Assembly (NCBI RefSeq): GCF_000712135.1 | Contig: NZ_JOOE01000003.1 | Location: 1 to 64,000 of the forward strand | Reading direction: 5' to 3' | DNA: 64,000 nucleotides | Origin: Sphingomonas sp. UNC305MFCol5.2 | GTDB taxonomy: Bacteria > Pseudomonadota > Alphaproteobacteria > Sphingomonadales > Sphingomonadaceae | Shown here: one piece after another, positions 1 through 11,475 of the stretch | Layout: every line of letters starts with the position of its first letter | Numbering within the stretch: position 1 is the stretch's first letter | Notes under the pieces: generated by a model | Seen by the model: the letters and a program-made list of their open reading frames with translations, nothing else | Database searches by the model: none | What the model was told of the DNA's origin: nothing | Made by a program: the position numbers and the translations under genes

Positions 1-7
1 CCCCCAA

Positions 8-29
8 CCCCTCCCCTGAAGGGGAGGGG
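8..29. repeat. GC-rich palindrome upstream of purE
   Basis: Two 10-base arms, CCCCTCCCCT and AGGGGAGGGG, face each other across two bases. A C-rich tract follows up to about position 60. It resembles the palindromic spacer repeats seen elsewhere in the window (24357, 28975, 43454). There is no T-run on the + strand, so it is not a convincing terminator; it may be the edge of a repeat that begins before the window. Confidence 0.5.
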
Positions 30-95
30 CTTAAGTGTGTTGCCCTCCCCGCTCCTCCCCACTAACAACCCACGCTTCCTGAAGACGGGGCAAGC

Positions 96-581
96 ATGTC
101 GGACGCACCTAAAGTCGGCATCATCATGGGCAGCACTTCCGATTGGGAGACGATGCGCCATGCCGCGCGCGTGCTCGACGAACTGGGTGTGCCGCACGAG
201 ACCAAGGTGGTCTCGGCGCATCGCACGCCGCAGCGGCTTTACGATTACGCCACCAGCGCCGCGGACCGCGGGCTAAAGGTGGTGATCGCGGGCGCGGGCG
301 GCGCGGCGCATCTCCCCGGCATGGCGGCATCGATGACGCACTTGCCCGTGCTCGGCGTGCCGGTCGAGTCAAAGGCGCTCAAGGGCGTCGACAGCCTCTA
401 TTCGATCGTCCAGATGCCCGGCGGCGTCCCCGTCGGCACGCTGGCGATCGGCAAGCCCGGCGCGATCAATGCGGGCCTGCTGGCCGCGGCGATCCTCGCG
501 ACCTCGGACGACGCGCTCGCCGGGCGGCTCAAGGCATGGCGCACGGCGCAGACTGACGGCGTGGCGACCGACCCCGAATGA
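96..581 (+). CDS. purE: N5-carboxyaminoimidazole ribonucleotide mutase PurE
   Basis: Class I PurE moves the carboxyl group of N5-CAIR to C4 of the imidazole, giving CAIR in purine synthesis; cytoplasmic. The 161 residues match the usual length. Visible are the substrate-binding loop GSTSDW (12-17), the SAHRTP motif (40-45) with the catalytic histidine, and the glycine-rich [10 protein letters not shown] (66-75). The ATG follows a GGGG stretch at a suitable distance. It overlaps purK by 4 bases (ATGA), so the two are translationally coupled, as expected for enzymes that hand an unstable intermediate from PurK to PurE. Identification is secure. Confidence 0.97.
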   Translation: MSDAPKVGIIMGSTSDWETMRHAARVLDELGVPHETKVVSAHRTPQRLYDYATSAADRGLKVVIAGAGGAAHLPGMAASMTHLPVLGVPVESKALKGVDSLYSIVQMPGGVPVGTLAIGKPGAINAGLLAAAILATSDDALAGRLKAWRTAQTDGVATDPE

Positions 582-1651
582 CTGCGCTCCCTCCCGGATC
601 GATCATCGGCATTTTGGGCGGCGGCCAGCTCGGGCGGATGCTCGCGGTCGCCGCGGCGCAGCTCGGCTATCGCACGCACGTCCTCGCGCCGGATGCCGAG
701 AGCGTCGCCGCTCAGACCGCATCGAGCTACACCCGCGCCGATTATCACAGCCGCATCGTGCTCGACGAAGTCGCCGGGCAGACCGACGTCGTGACTTACG
801 AGTTCGAGAATATCGCGATCGGCCCGGTCGAATATCTGTCGGGTAAGGTTCCGGTACGGCCCGGCCCGCAGAGCCTGTCGATCGCGCAGGACCGTGCACG
901 CGAGAAGGCGTTCGTCGGCGCTCTGGGCGGACGGACGGCGTCCTGGGCACCGGTCTCTACGCTCGAAGAGCTCAAGGCTGCGATCGACCAGATCGGCGCG
1001 CCGGCGATCCTCAAGACGCTGCGGCTCGGCTATGACGGCAAGGGCCAGGTGCGCATCCGCGACGCCGCCGAAGCGGAGGCGGCGTGGGCCGAGATCGGCG
1101 AGCGGCCGGCGATCCTCGAAGGCTTCGTCGCCTTCAGCCACGAATTCTCGATCATCACCGTGCGCGGCGCGGACGGCGCGCTTACCAGCTATCCTCCCCC
1201 GTGGAACGAGCACAAGGACGGGATCCTCGCCCGTTCCTCGCTCCCCGCCCCTGCCGAGATCGCACGGCATTGGACCGAAGCCGCCACGCTCGCCGGACGC
1301 GTCGCGGAAGCGCTCGGCCATGTCGGCGTGCTCACCCTCGAATTCTTCGCGACCGACGACGGACCGGTGTTCAACGAGATGGCGCCGCGAGTGCACAATT
1401 CGGGACATTGGACGATCGAGGGCGCCGAAACCTCGCAATTCGAAAACCATATCCGCGCAATCTGCGGGCTGCCGTTGGGATCAACCGCACTGACCGGCAG
1501 CCATGTCGAGATGGAGAACCTCATCGGCGACGAGGCACATCGCTGGGCGGAACTGCTCGCCGAGTCGGGCGCGCATCTGCACCTCTACGGCAAAGCGAAT
1601 ATCCGGCCGGGCCGCAAGATGGGCCATGTGACACGAGTGAAGCGCACCTGA
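578..1651 (+). CDS. purK: N5-carboxyaminoimidazole ribonucleotide synthase PurK
   Basis: ATP-grasp enzyme that carboxylates aminoimidazole ribonucleotide with bicarbonate and ATP, producing the PurE substrate. At 357 residues it is of normal length. The N-terminal glycine-rich [11 protein letters not shown] (11-21) is the family's preATP-grasp signature; later [12 protein letters not shown], the EGFVAF segment and the C-terminal [14 protein letters not shown] are all typical. The ATG overlaps the purE stop, and a strong terminator follows at 1681. Confidence 0.97.
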   Translation: MTALPPGSIIGILGGGQLGRMLAVAAAQLGYRTHVLAPDAESVAAQTASSYTRADYHSRIVLDEVAGQTDVVTYEFENIAIGPVEYLSGKVPVRPGPQSLSIAQDRAREKAFVGALGGRTASWAPVSTLEELKAAIDQIGAPAILKTLRLGYDGKGQVRIRDAAEAEAAWAEIGERPAILEGFVAFSHEFSIITVRGADGALTSYPPPWNEHKDGILARSSLPAPAEIARHWTEAATLAGRVAEALGHVGVLTLEFFATDDGPVFNEMAPRVHNSGHWTIEGAETSQFENHIRAICGLPLGSTALTGSHVEMENLIGDEAHRWAELLAESGAHLHLYGKANIRPGRKMGHVTRVKRT

Positions 1652-1680
1652 TCCTCCCCGCTAGGAGGAGGATTAAACAG

Positions 1681-1716
1681 AAAAGGGTTCGCTTCCTTTC
1701 GGGAGCGAACCCTTTT
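1681..1716. terminator. Bidirectional rho-independent terminator
   Basis: A 16-pair stem with one G-T wobble closes on a four-base TTTC loop. The outer ends are AAAA and TTTT, so the hairpin has a T-run on both strands. It lies between the convergent purK and the 99-residue gene and can serve both. Confidence 0.85.
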
Positions 1717-1736
1717 ACCTCACCAGAAGTGCAACC

Positions 1737-2036
1737 TCAGCCGCGCGTGCCGGTGATCGGGAAGCTGCCGAACGCACCCGCAGTGACGGTGCCGTTGAGG
1801 TTGTCGCCGTCGACGGTCGCATCGACGGTGAGCGTCATCGGCATCGGCACGGTGATGTCGAGCGAGAAGGTCAGCGTGTCGCCGTCGACCTTGCCGTCCT
1901 TGATGTCGGTGGTGCCGAGCCCGCCCGAGAAATTGCCGGTGAAGCTGTCGCCCGCGCTCTGCACGGTGAGCACCGCCTGCTGATCGCCCATCGGCGATTT
2001 GGTCACCGTGTTCCAGCTGCCATCGACATTCGCCAT
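1737..2036 (-). CDS. Small conserved beta-rich protein, function unknown
   Basis: 99 residues without signal peptide or membrane segment. The sequence is a run of short alternating strands rich in G, T, D and V (GDSFTGNF, KVDGDTLTFS, VDGDNLNGTV), suggesting a small beta-barrel or sandwich. The pattern in which substrate is 'designed' as D-G-D turns resembles small bacterial proteins annotated only as hypothetical. The ATG stands just upstream of the M16 peptidase stop codon region, 23 bases away on the same strand, so the two may share a transcript. No function can be assigned. Confidence 0.7.
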   Translation of the reverse strand: MANVDGSWNTVTKSPMGDQQAVLTVQSAGDSFTGNFSGGLGTTDIKDGKVDGDTLTFSLDITVPMPMTLTVDATVDGDNLNGTVTAGAFGSFPITGTRG

Positions 2037-2059
2037 TGCGTCTCTCCTGATCGCGGAAG

Positions 2060-4924
2060 TTATTTCGATGCGGCGGTCGCGGCCGAACCTGCCACCGATA
2101 CTGCGGGAACCACCTCGACAGGCAGGCCGAGGCTGTCAAGCTGCGGCTTGACCTTCGCGGCGTCGCCCACGACCACCCAGACGAACTTCTTCGGGTCCAA
2201 AGCCGCGCGTGCCGCAGCGTCAAGTTGCGCGACGGTCATCGCCCGATATTTTTGCGTGACGGTGTCGTAGAAATTGTCCGGACGGTGCCGCAGGTCGTTC
2301 TGCTGCATCGCCGAGAGCACCGCGCCGGAGGTTTCGAATCGGCCGGCGAGCTCCCGCGTGGTACCGTTGACTTCGCGGGTCAGCTCGGCGTCGGTGACGC
2401 CCTTAGTGGCCAGGAAGTCGCCGACCTGCTGCTGGATCGCCTTGATCGATTCGCCGGTCTTGTCGGCCTGGACGGGGGCGCTGATCGTGTAGGGCACTGC
2501 CTTTTCGAGCCAGTCGTACCCGCCCCGCGCGCCATAGGACCAATGCTTGTTCTCGCGCAGCTCCATGTTGATGCGCGAGAGGAAGCCCGAGCCGAGCACC
2601 TGATTGGCCGTGACGGGAACGAGCAGCTCGCTCGCGGGATCGAGCGGGGTCATCTGTGCGGCGAGGATCAGCGACTGCGGCGAATCGGGGCGATCGACCA
2701 GCAGAATCTTGGGAGCAGCCTGGGTCGGCGCGACGGTGAACGCCTTGACGCCTGCCGCGCCCTCGCCCTTCCAGTTGCCGAAACGCGCCTCGAGCGCAGC
2801 CTTGACCTCGGCGAGCGGGCGATCGCTGACGACGAAGACCTTGGCCTTGTCCGGGCGGATCCACGCACGGTAGAATGCGAGCAGGTCGTCGCGGGTCAGG
2901 GACTTGACCGCGGCCGGATCGCCCGATCCGGCGGCGAGCTTCACATAAGGATTGCCGGCGCCATAGAGCAACGGCGGCAGCGCACGGCTGGCGAGCCCTT
3001 GCGGGCTGGTGAGTTCTTGCGCGATTCCGGTGAGCTGCGTTGCGCGGATCCGCTCGATCTCCTGGGGCGCGAATGCGGGGTTGCGCACGACATCGGCGAA
3101 CAGGTCGAGTGCGCCGCCCAGATTCGGGCTGGGCGCCGTCACGCCGAGATACGTGCGATCGGCCGAGCTGCCGGTGCTGATGCTCGCGCCCAGTCGCTCG
3201 CGCGCCTCGGCGATCGCAGTCGAATCGAGGCTGGTGGTTCCTTCGTCGAGCAGCGACAATACGAGGGTCTGCGTGCCCAGCTTGGCGGCGGGATCCGCCG
3301 CAACGCCTGCGTCGAAGCTCATCACCACCTGGGTGACGGGAACGGCGGTGCGATTGGCGTAGACTATTTCCATGCCGTTGGAGAGTTTGGTGCGGGTGAC
3401 GTCGGGGAAGTCGAGATCGCCGATCGGCGACACGCCCGGAAGCGCGCCGCGCGTGCCCTTGACCGCTTCGGCCTTCGGACCCTCGGCGGGCTTGGTAGCG
3501 GCGGGCACCGCCTGCGCTTCCTGATAGGCTTCGCGCTGGCCGGGCTCGACCATGATCGTCAGCGACGGACGGCTGAGCCACTTCTTGCCCGCGGCCTGCA
3601 CCTGCGCTGGCGTGACTTTCGCGGTTTCGGCGAGCTGTTTCTTGTAGAAAGCGGGATCGTCCGAATAGAGTTCACCCGAAGCCAGCGCGACTGCCTTGCC
3701 GCCGAAGCCACCGACCGATTCGAGCCCCGAGATGCGACCCGATACCGTCGTGGTGGCGACACGCTGGACTTCATCCGCGGTAGGACCGTTCTTGATCAGA
3801 TCGGCGACGATCTCGTCGAGCCGCTTCGCCACCAGATTGGCGTCGACGCCGGGCTTCACGATCGCCTGGACCTGGAAGATACCGAGCTGCGCCATCGACT
3901 GGACGCCGGCCGAGACCTGCACCGCCGCCTTTTCCTGGCGCACCAGCGCATTGTCGAGCCGCGAGCTGGCGAGCCCGCCGAGCACGTCGCCGAACACGTC
4001 GAGCGCGACCGCATCGGGATCGTTCATCCCCGGCACCGCCCAGGTGCGCAGCACCATCGTCGCCGCGACGCGATCCTTCATGGTCACGGTCTTCGACTGG
4101 GCCAGCGTCGGCACTTCGACCTTGGGAAGAACGCTCTTCGGCCCGGCGGGAATCGCGCCGAAATACTTCTCGACCAGCGGGCGCGCTTCCTTCGCGTCGA
4201 CATCGCCTGCGATCACGAGCACCGCGTTGTTCGGCCCGTAATGCGAGCGGAACCAGTTCTTGACGTCGTCGAGGCTGGCGGCGTCGAGATCGGCCATCGA
4301 TCCGATCACGTTATGGCCATAGGCGTTACCCGCCAGCAGCTCCTCGAGCAATTTGTAATAAACGAGACCGTAAGGCTGGTTGTCCCCCTGCCTCTTCTCG
4401 TTCTGGACCACGCCGCGCTGCTCATCGAGCACGTCCTGCGTGATCGCGCCGAGCAGATAGCCCATGCGATCGCTCTCGAGGAAAAGCGCTCGATCGAGCG
4501 CCGGGCGTGGGACGGTCTCGAAATAATTGGTGCGGTCGAACGACGTGGTGCCGTTGAAGTCGGTTGCGCCGACCTGCTTCAGCGGTTCGAAGAAATCGCC
4601 CGGGGCGTTCTCGGAGCCGTTGAACATCAGATGCTCGAATAGATGCGCGAAGCCGGTCTTGCCCTGCGGTTCGTGCTTCGAACCGACATCGTACCAGGTC
4701 GAGACCGCAACGATCGGCGCCTTGCGATCGGTATGGACGATGACACGGAGGCCGTTCTTGAGCGTGAATTCCTCATAGGGAATATCGACGCGCTTCACCA
4801 GCTCGGCCACGGGCACCGGCCTGGCGGCGGTGGCGCTCGCGGTGACCTGCTGCGCGGCGGCGGGGATCGAGGCGGTAGCGAGCGCAACCGTGGCTGCACT
4901 GCAGTACATCAGGAACGATTTCAT
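2060..4924 (-). CDS. Exported M16 (insulinase-type) zinc metallopeptidase
   Basis: 954 residues: a signal peptide ending near AAAQQ (about 26), then two tandem M16 halves. The first half carries the inverted zinc motif HLFEH (94-98) and the downstream glutamate in the EQRGVVQNEKR segment; the second half (from about 500) has the M16 fold but no HxxEH, as in pitrilysin-like and PqqL-like enzymes. It should degrade peptides in the periplasm. I use the internal ATG at 4924 because it begins a clean signal peptide; an in-frame ATG at 4966 would add 14 residues that fit no leader. It is divergent from the M28 peptidase gene at 5067. Confidence 0.92.
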   Translation of the reverse strand: MKSFLMYCSAATVALATASIPAAAQQVTASATAARPVPVAELVKRVDIPYEEFTLKNGLRVIVHTDRKAPIVAVSTWYDVGSKHEPQGKTGFAHLFEHLMFNGSENAPGDFFEPLKQVGATDFNGTTSFDRTNYFETVPRPALDRALFLESDRMGYLLGAITQDVLDEQRGVVQNEKRQGDNQPYGLVYYKLLEELLAGNAYGHNVIGSMADLDAASLDDVKNWFRSHYGPNNAVLVIAGDVDAKEARPLVEKYFGAIPAGPKSVLPKVEVPTLAQSKTVTMKDRVAATMVLRTWAVPGMNDPDAVALDVFGDVLGGLASSRLDNALVRQEKAAVQVSAGVQSMAQLGIFQVQAIVKPGVDANLVAKRLDEIVADLIKNGPTADEVQRVATTTVSGRISGLESVGGFGGKAVALASGELYSDDPAFYKKQLAETAKVTPAQVQAAGKKWLSRPSLTIMVEPGQREAYQEAQAVPAATKPAEGPKAEAVKGTRGALPGVSPIGDLDFPDVTRTKLSNGMEIVYANRTAVPVTQVVMSFDAGVAADPAAKLGTQTLVLSLLDEGTTSLDSTAIAEARERLGASISTGSSADRTYLGVTAPSPNLGGALDLFADVVRNPAFAPQEIERIRATQLTGIAQELTSPQGLASRALPPLLYGAGNPYVKLAAGSGDPAAVKSLTRDDLLAFYRAWIRPDKAKVFVVSDRPLAEVKAALEARFGNWKGEGAAGVKAFTVAPTQAAPKILLVDRPDSPQSLILAAQMTPLDPASELLVPVTANQVLGSGFLSRINMELRENKHWSYGARGGYDWLEKAVPYTISAPVQADKTGESIKAIQQQVGDFLATKGVTDAELTREVNGTTRELAGRFETSGAVLSAMQQNDLRHRPDNFYDTVTQKYRAMTVAQLDAAARAALDPKKFVWVVVGDAAKVKPQLDSLGLPVEVVPAVSVAGSAATAASK

Positions 4925-5066
4925 GTGAGCTGGACTTCCCGGAAAGGATGAGGCTGCGCCGAACATAGCGCAGACAGTAACCGCTGCAACCGAATCCGTA
5001 GTCGCTTGTAGTCAGCCGTTTTTTGATTAGCCTCAACCGATTGGCGCCTTTTCCGAGAGACTTCCC

Positions 5067-6146
5067 ATGCGCGTTTCGATGCTCCTCGTCGGGCTTTCGC
5101 TCGCCTTCGCGCCAATGGCCGCGCACGCCCAGGCGGCACCAGACGAACCGACGTTCAGCGCGAGCGAAGTGCGCAAGCATGTGGAGTTCCTCGCCGACGA
5201 CGCGCTGGGGGGCCGCTACACGCTGTCGAAGGGCTATCTGACCGCCGCCGTCTATGTCGCCGAGCGCTTCGCCGCGCTCGGACTGGTCCAGGCCCGGACC
5301 GACGCGGGCTGGTTCCAGCTTGCCAAACTTCCGATCACGAGGGGCAACCCGCCGCGCAAGCGTATCTACAAGGCGCCCAATGTCATCGGAATCCTGCCCG
5401 GCTCCGATCCGGTACTCAGGAACGAATATGTCGTGCTGAGCGCGCATCTCGACCATGTCGGAACCGATCCGTCGCGCGCCGGCGACAAGATCTACAATGG
5501 CGCGATGGACAATGCCTCAGGTGTCGCGACCATGCTCGAGACCGCGCGCGCCTTCGCGGGGAGCAAGCAGCGGCCAAAGCGATCGATCCTGTTCGTCGCG
5601 CTGGCGGGCGAGGAGAGCGGGCTGCTCGGATCCGATTATCTCGCGCGCAACCCGGTGGTCGGGAAAGGCAAGGTGGTGGCGGACGTCAATCTCGACATGC
5701 CGATCCTGCTCTACGACTTCAAAGATGTGATCGCGTTCGGCGGCGAGAATTCGACGATGGGCGAAGTCGTCGCGCGTGCGGGCGCCAGCATGGGCGTCTC
5801 TGTCTCCCCCGACCCGATGCCCGAAGAGGATTTCTTCGAGCGCTCCGATCACTACAGCTTCGTCAAGGTCGGCGTGCCCTCGATCTTTCTGATGACCGGA
5901 TTCAAGAACGGCGGCGAGAAGGCCTTCCGGAGCTTCCTTGCGAAGAACTATCACCAGCCCTCCGATCAGGCCGATCTGCCGTTCAACTGGGAAGCGGGCG
6001 CCAAGTTCGCGCGGCTCAACTATCTGATCGCCCGCGAAGTGGCCGACCTGCCCGAGGCGCCGCGCTGGTACGAAGGCAATCGTTATGGCGACCGTTTCGC
6101 CAAGGGCGCGCCTCGGGCACAGCGGCCGGCGCAGACCGCTCCATAA
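5067..6146 (+). CDS. Exported M28-family zinc aminopeptidase
   Basis: 359 residues with a signal peptide cleaved near AHAQA (20-22). The two-zinc site of family M28 is complete: H127 and D129 (SAHLDH), D148 (GAMDNASG), the E182-E183 pair (AGEESG), D210 (NLDMP) and H296 (NYHQPSD). This predicts an extracytoplasmic aminopeptidase or carboxypeptidase acting on peptides. It faces the M16 peptidase gene across 142 bases, so the two exported peptidases may be co-regulated; both would supply amino acids from peptides in the periplasm. Confidence 0.93.
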   Translation: MRVSMLLVGLSLAFAPMAAHAQAAPDEPTFSASEVRKHVEFLADDALGGRYTLSKGYLTAAVYVAERFAALGLVQARTDAGWFQLAKLPITRGNPPRKRIYKAPNVIGILPGSDPVLRNEYVVLSAHLDHVGTDPSRAGDKIYNGAMDNASGVATMLETARAFAGSKQRPKRSILFVALAGEESGLLGSDYLARNPVVGKGKVVADVNLDMPILLYDFKDVIAFGGENSTMGEVVARAGASMGVSVSPDPMPEEDFFERSDHYSFVKVGVPSIFLMTGFKNGGEKAFRSFLAKNYHQPSDQADLPFNWEAGAKFARLNYLIAREVADLPEAPRWYEGNRYGDRFAKGAPRAQRPAQTAP

Positions 6147-6226
6147 CGGATCGGATATAGCTCTGCTTGCCGCCGCGAACGCGGCATCCTCGCGCCCGCC
6201 CGCCGCCCGCGGGTGGAGGACTCCCG

Positions 6227-8755
6227 ATGCCCGGCCATTGCGAGCAGCCTCGCGCGAAGCGGACCGTGACGACGCCACGGGTCGCCGCATCGCTTGCCAC
6301 GCATCCGCTCCAGGGCAGAGGTCCGCTACAGGCGATGCGCGCGCAGGCGATTCAGCTCAACGCCGGCCGCGCGAACCGTACCGGAATCCCTGACGGCCTT
6401 AAGCGCGGGATGGAGGGCATGTCGGGCGTGTCGCTAGACGACGTGACGGTACATCGCAATTCGGCCGAGCCCGCGCGCTTCGCGGCGCTGGCTTATGCGC
6501 AAGGCAATCAGGTCCATCTCGGCCCGGGCCAGGAGCGGCATTTGGCGCACGAAGTGGCGCATGTCGTCCAGCAGAAGCAAGGCCGGGTTCGTGCGACCGG
6601 GCAAGCATTGGGCCAGCCGCTCAACGACGAGGCCGGACTGGAGCGCGAGGCCGATGCGATGGGTGCGCGCGCCGCGTCGGCGCAGGCGTCCGGCCCCGCG
6701 CCGACGCCGGATGCCGCGATTCAGGCCCGCATGCCCATTCAGCGCCAGCCGGTCTTCCTGCTCGACCAAGCGGCAGTGCCTCCCGGCGTGAAGGGCATGC
6801 ACGCGATCCTGGTCCGGCTCATCGAGACCGAAAGGAAGCTTGAGGGCAAGCTCCCAGACCTCGCCGCGATTCCCGAGCTTCCCAGGCTGCTCTTCCGGCT
6901 GATGCATGACGAGGGCCGGCACGACACGTTCGATCTGGATAGCGAGCAGGGCGCGGCATTCCTGACTTACGAGTTGCTGAGCCTCGGCAAGGCGCCGCAG
7001 CCTGTCCAGGGCGGCAAGGGCGCAAATGGGAGCAGCGGTGGCCAGACCGCGAGCGCTTCGTCCAAACCGCAGACCAGCGGCGGTTCGAGCAAGGCCTTCG
7101 AGACCGTGTTCCTCGGCGCGGGTGCGAGCATAGCTTATTATCTCGCCGCCGGGCGCGGCCAATATTCACCGAGCGCATCGATCATCATCGGTCTCGCCGA
7201 TCCGTGGGGGGGCAAGCGTGGGCCGGGTGTGGTGGCGCACCCCGAAAGCATGATCACGCCGATGCTCGAGTTTCTCGGCCAGAAGACCGACAGCGTTTGG
7301 ACCGAACGCGGCAAATTCGCGCAATTGGTGGCGACGGTGATCCAGCGATCCGGGCTGCCGCTGATCCGCGAGAAGGTGCTGCGCGTCGAAGAAATGTCCG
7401 ACGGCACCTATCTGGTCAGCACCACCGGCGGACGGGTGCGCGCGCGCAACATTGTCGGCGGCATGGGCAGCGGCGAGCATCGCCCGCCCAAGGTCGACGC
7501 CAGTGCGATCGCAGCCAAGCCGAGCGACGTTGCGGAAAATCCGCAGCAAAACAGCGCGATCGCCAAGCGGGTAATGAACATGGACGTGTTCACGCGAGTC
7601 GCCGACCGCATCTACGGCGCCAGCGGGAGCGGTGGGAGCGCCGGAAGCGCCGCCAAGCTTATGCTGGCACCCGAAGGCCAGGCCGTTCCCGGGCGCGAAG
7701 CGCGCGCCGCGATCCATATGGTCCTGTCCGGCGGCAATGGCGGAATCGATGTCGCGTTCACCGCGCTGCAAAAGGGCTTCCGCGTGACCTGGCTGGTAGG
7801 GGCCGGCGGACCGCGCTTCCTCGAAGGCTTTTTCAACTATGCGGCCAAATATGCGATGGATCGTTCGGCGCAATTCTCGGCAACCGGCGGCCGCGCCGCT
7901 TCGGTGGACAGCAAGCAAAAGGTCGCCGAGATCAGGCGGCATCTGGAGCAGCTATATGCCGGGCAGGAGCACGTGCTTCTCAAGGGCGTGGTCGACTATT
8001 TCGCCGAGACGGCGCGTTTCGAGGCAGTTCATTTCGCCGATGCAGGCGCTGTCTCGCTCAAGGGCACGCAGGTCGACATCGGACTCGTCCTTGGTGAGCG
8101 GACCGTTGGAACGGTATCGGGCGACCTCTACGTCTATGCCCATGGCCAGGACGGATCGGCACTGCAAATCTTCGAGTCGCTGCGGAGCAAGATGACGCCG
8201 GTCATCGACCAAAATCTTCGCTTTCTCAGTCCGACGAGCCGGGAAAACCCCGACGTGAAGAGCGGACAGGTCAAGCAGCAGGACACCGTGTTGGGAATGG
8301 AACACCGGTCGAAGAGCGGCGGCTCGCTCAAGCTGATTGGCGCGGCCGGCTTCCGGCACCCCGATCAGAAGCCTCCCACGATGAGGCCAGTCATCGATTC
8401 GCTGCCCCCGAACGTGCTGCTCAACGACCAGCTGACGCCGTCGCGCAGCCAGATCGAAGCGCAGCTCGATTATGTCCGGCCTAATATCGCCTCCGTCGCC
8501 GACTTCATAACCGACGATCGCACCCAGCTCGCGATGCACATCGCCGCGCGCTATCCGTTCGTCCCGGGACCGGACATTGAGCAGCTGACCGCCACGATCA
8601 TCCGCAGCCGGACCGACGGCTTCCCCAAGGCGCCCGAGATCACCGCGGTTCCCCCGAACAGCGCCAAGTTCCAGAAGGCCTGGGAAACCAGGCTGATCAT
8701 GCTCAACGAGGTGGGCAAGCTCAAGAAAGAGGGCAAGCGAAAATCAAACCTCTGA
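6227..8755 (+). CDS. DUF4157 (eCIS-core type) domain fused to a Rossmann-like dinucleotide-binding region
   Basis: 842 residues. Residues 52-150 are a DUF4157 domain: an HEVAH zinc-peptidase motif (108-112) inside HLAHEVAHVVQQKQG, followed by the family's distal LEREADAMG (138-146) that should supply the third ligand. A linker with the IQRQ motif (171-174), common in this family, and a G/S-rich stretch (262-288) lead to a second region. There GAGAS (297-301) after a short beta strand and GGNGG (502-506) followed by a helix and the FRVTWLVG strand look like two dinucleotide-binding folds, as in flavin-dependent monooxygenases. No signal peptide or membrane span. The start at 6227 has GGAGGA six bases upstream; an in-frame ATG at 6167 has no such site. 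DUF4157 proteins occur with extracellular contractile injection systems and polymorphic toxins, but no such genes lie nearby. Enzyme activity is inference. Confidence 0.85.
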   Translation: MPGHCEQPRAKRTVTTPRVAASLATHPLQGRGPLQAMRAQAIQLNAGRANRTGIPDGLKRGMEGMSGVSLDDVTVHRNSAEPARFAALAYAQGNQVHLGPGQERHLAHEVAHVVQQKQGRVRATGQALGQPLNDEAGLEREADAMGARAASAQASGPAPTPDAAIQARMPIQRQPVFLLDQAAVPPGVKGMHAILVRLIETERKLEGKLPDLAAIPELPRLLFRLMHDEGRHDTFDLDSEQGAAFLTYELLSLGKAPQPVQGGKGANGSSGGQTASASSKPQTSGGSSKAFETVFLGAGASIAYYLAAGRGQYSPSASIIIGLADPWGGKRGPGVVAHPESMITPMLEFLGQKTDSVWTERGKFAQLVATVIQRSGLPLIREKVLRVEEMSDGTYLVSTTGGRVRARNIVGGMGSGEHRPPKVDASAIAAKPSDVAENPQQNSAIAKRVMNMDVFTRVADRIYGASGSGGSAGSAAKLMLAPEGQAVPGREARAAIHMVLSGGNGGIDVAFTALQKGFRVTWLVGAGGPRFLEGFFNYAAKYAMDRSAQFSATGGRAASVDSKQKVAEIRRHLEQLYAGQEHVLLKGVVDYFAETARFEAVHFADAGAVSLKGTQVDIGLVLGERTVGTVSGDLYVYAHGQDGSALQIFESLRSKMTPVIDQNLRFLSPTSRENPDVKSGQVKQQDTVLGMEHRSKSGGSLKLIGAAGFRHPDQKPPTMRPVIDSLPPNVLLNDQLTPSRSQIEAQLDYVRPNIASVADFITDDRTQLAMHIAARYPFVPGPDIEQLTATIIRSRTDGFPKAPEITAVPPNSAKFQKAWETRLIMLNEVGKLKKEGKRKSNL

Positions 8756-8769
8756 GGGCCCCAATCGCT

Positions 8770-8797
8770 CTTGTGTTGCACAATGGCAACACTACAT
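8770..8797 (+). promoter_or_regulatory. Candidate heat-shock type promoter with inner palindrome upstream of clpB
   Basis: CTTG at 8770-8773 and CTACAT at 8792-8797 are 18 bases apart, which resembles the alphaproteobacterial RpoH pattern (CTTG, then C-T/A-rich minus 10). Between them lies a 7-base inverted repeat GTGTTGC-N6-GCAACAC (8773-8792), placed where a repressor would block polymerase. clpB starts 27 bases further on with an AGGGG ribosome site. The palindrome is seen directly; the promoter reading is inference. Confidence 0.4.
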
Positions 8798-8823
8798 CGG
8801 CTCCGTAACCAATAGGGGCCAGC

Positions 8824-11403
<2,580 letters not shown>

Positions 11404-11427
11404 GGCGCGATCGCCGGGCAAAAAGAA

Positions 11428-11458
11428 GGGGCGGCTCCTCGCGGAGCCGCCCCATTTT
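11428..11458. terminator. Bidirectional terminator between clpB and TonB receptor
   Basis: A perfect 10-pair stem GGGGCGGCTC/GAGCCGCCCC with a six-base loop. ATTTTGTT follows on the + strand and, on the - strand, TTCTTTTT follows. It separates the convergent clpB and TonB receptor genes. Confidence 0.88.
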
Positions 11459-11475
11459 GTTGCGTCGTTCAGTCG

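Noticed and set aside
2225-4642. An 805-codon frame antisense to the M16 peptidase gene
   Set aside because: Shadow frame, rich in R, A and H with no fold signature; no start signal.
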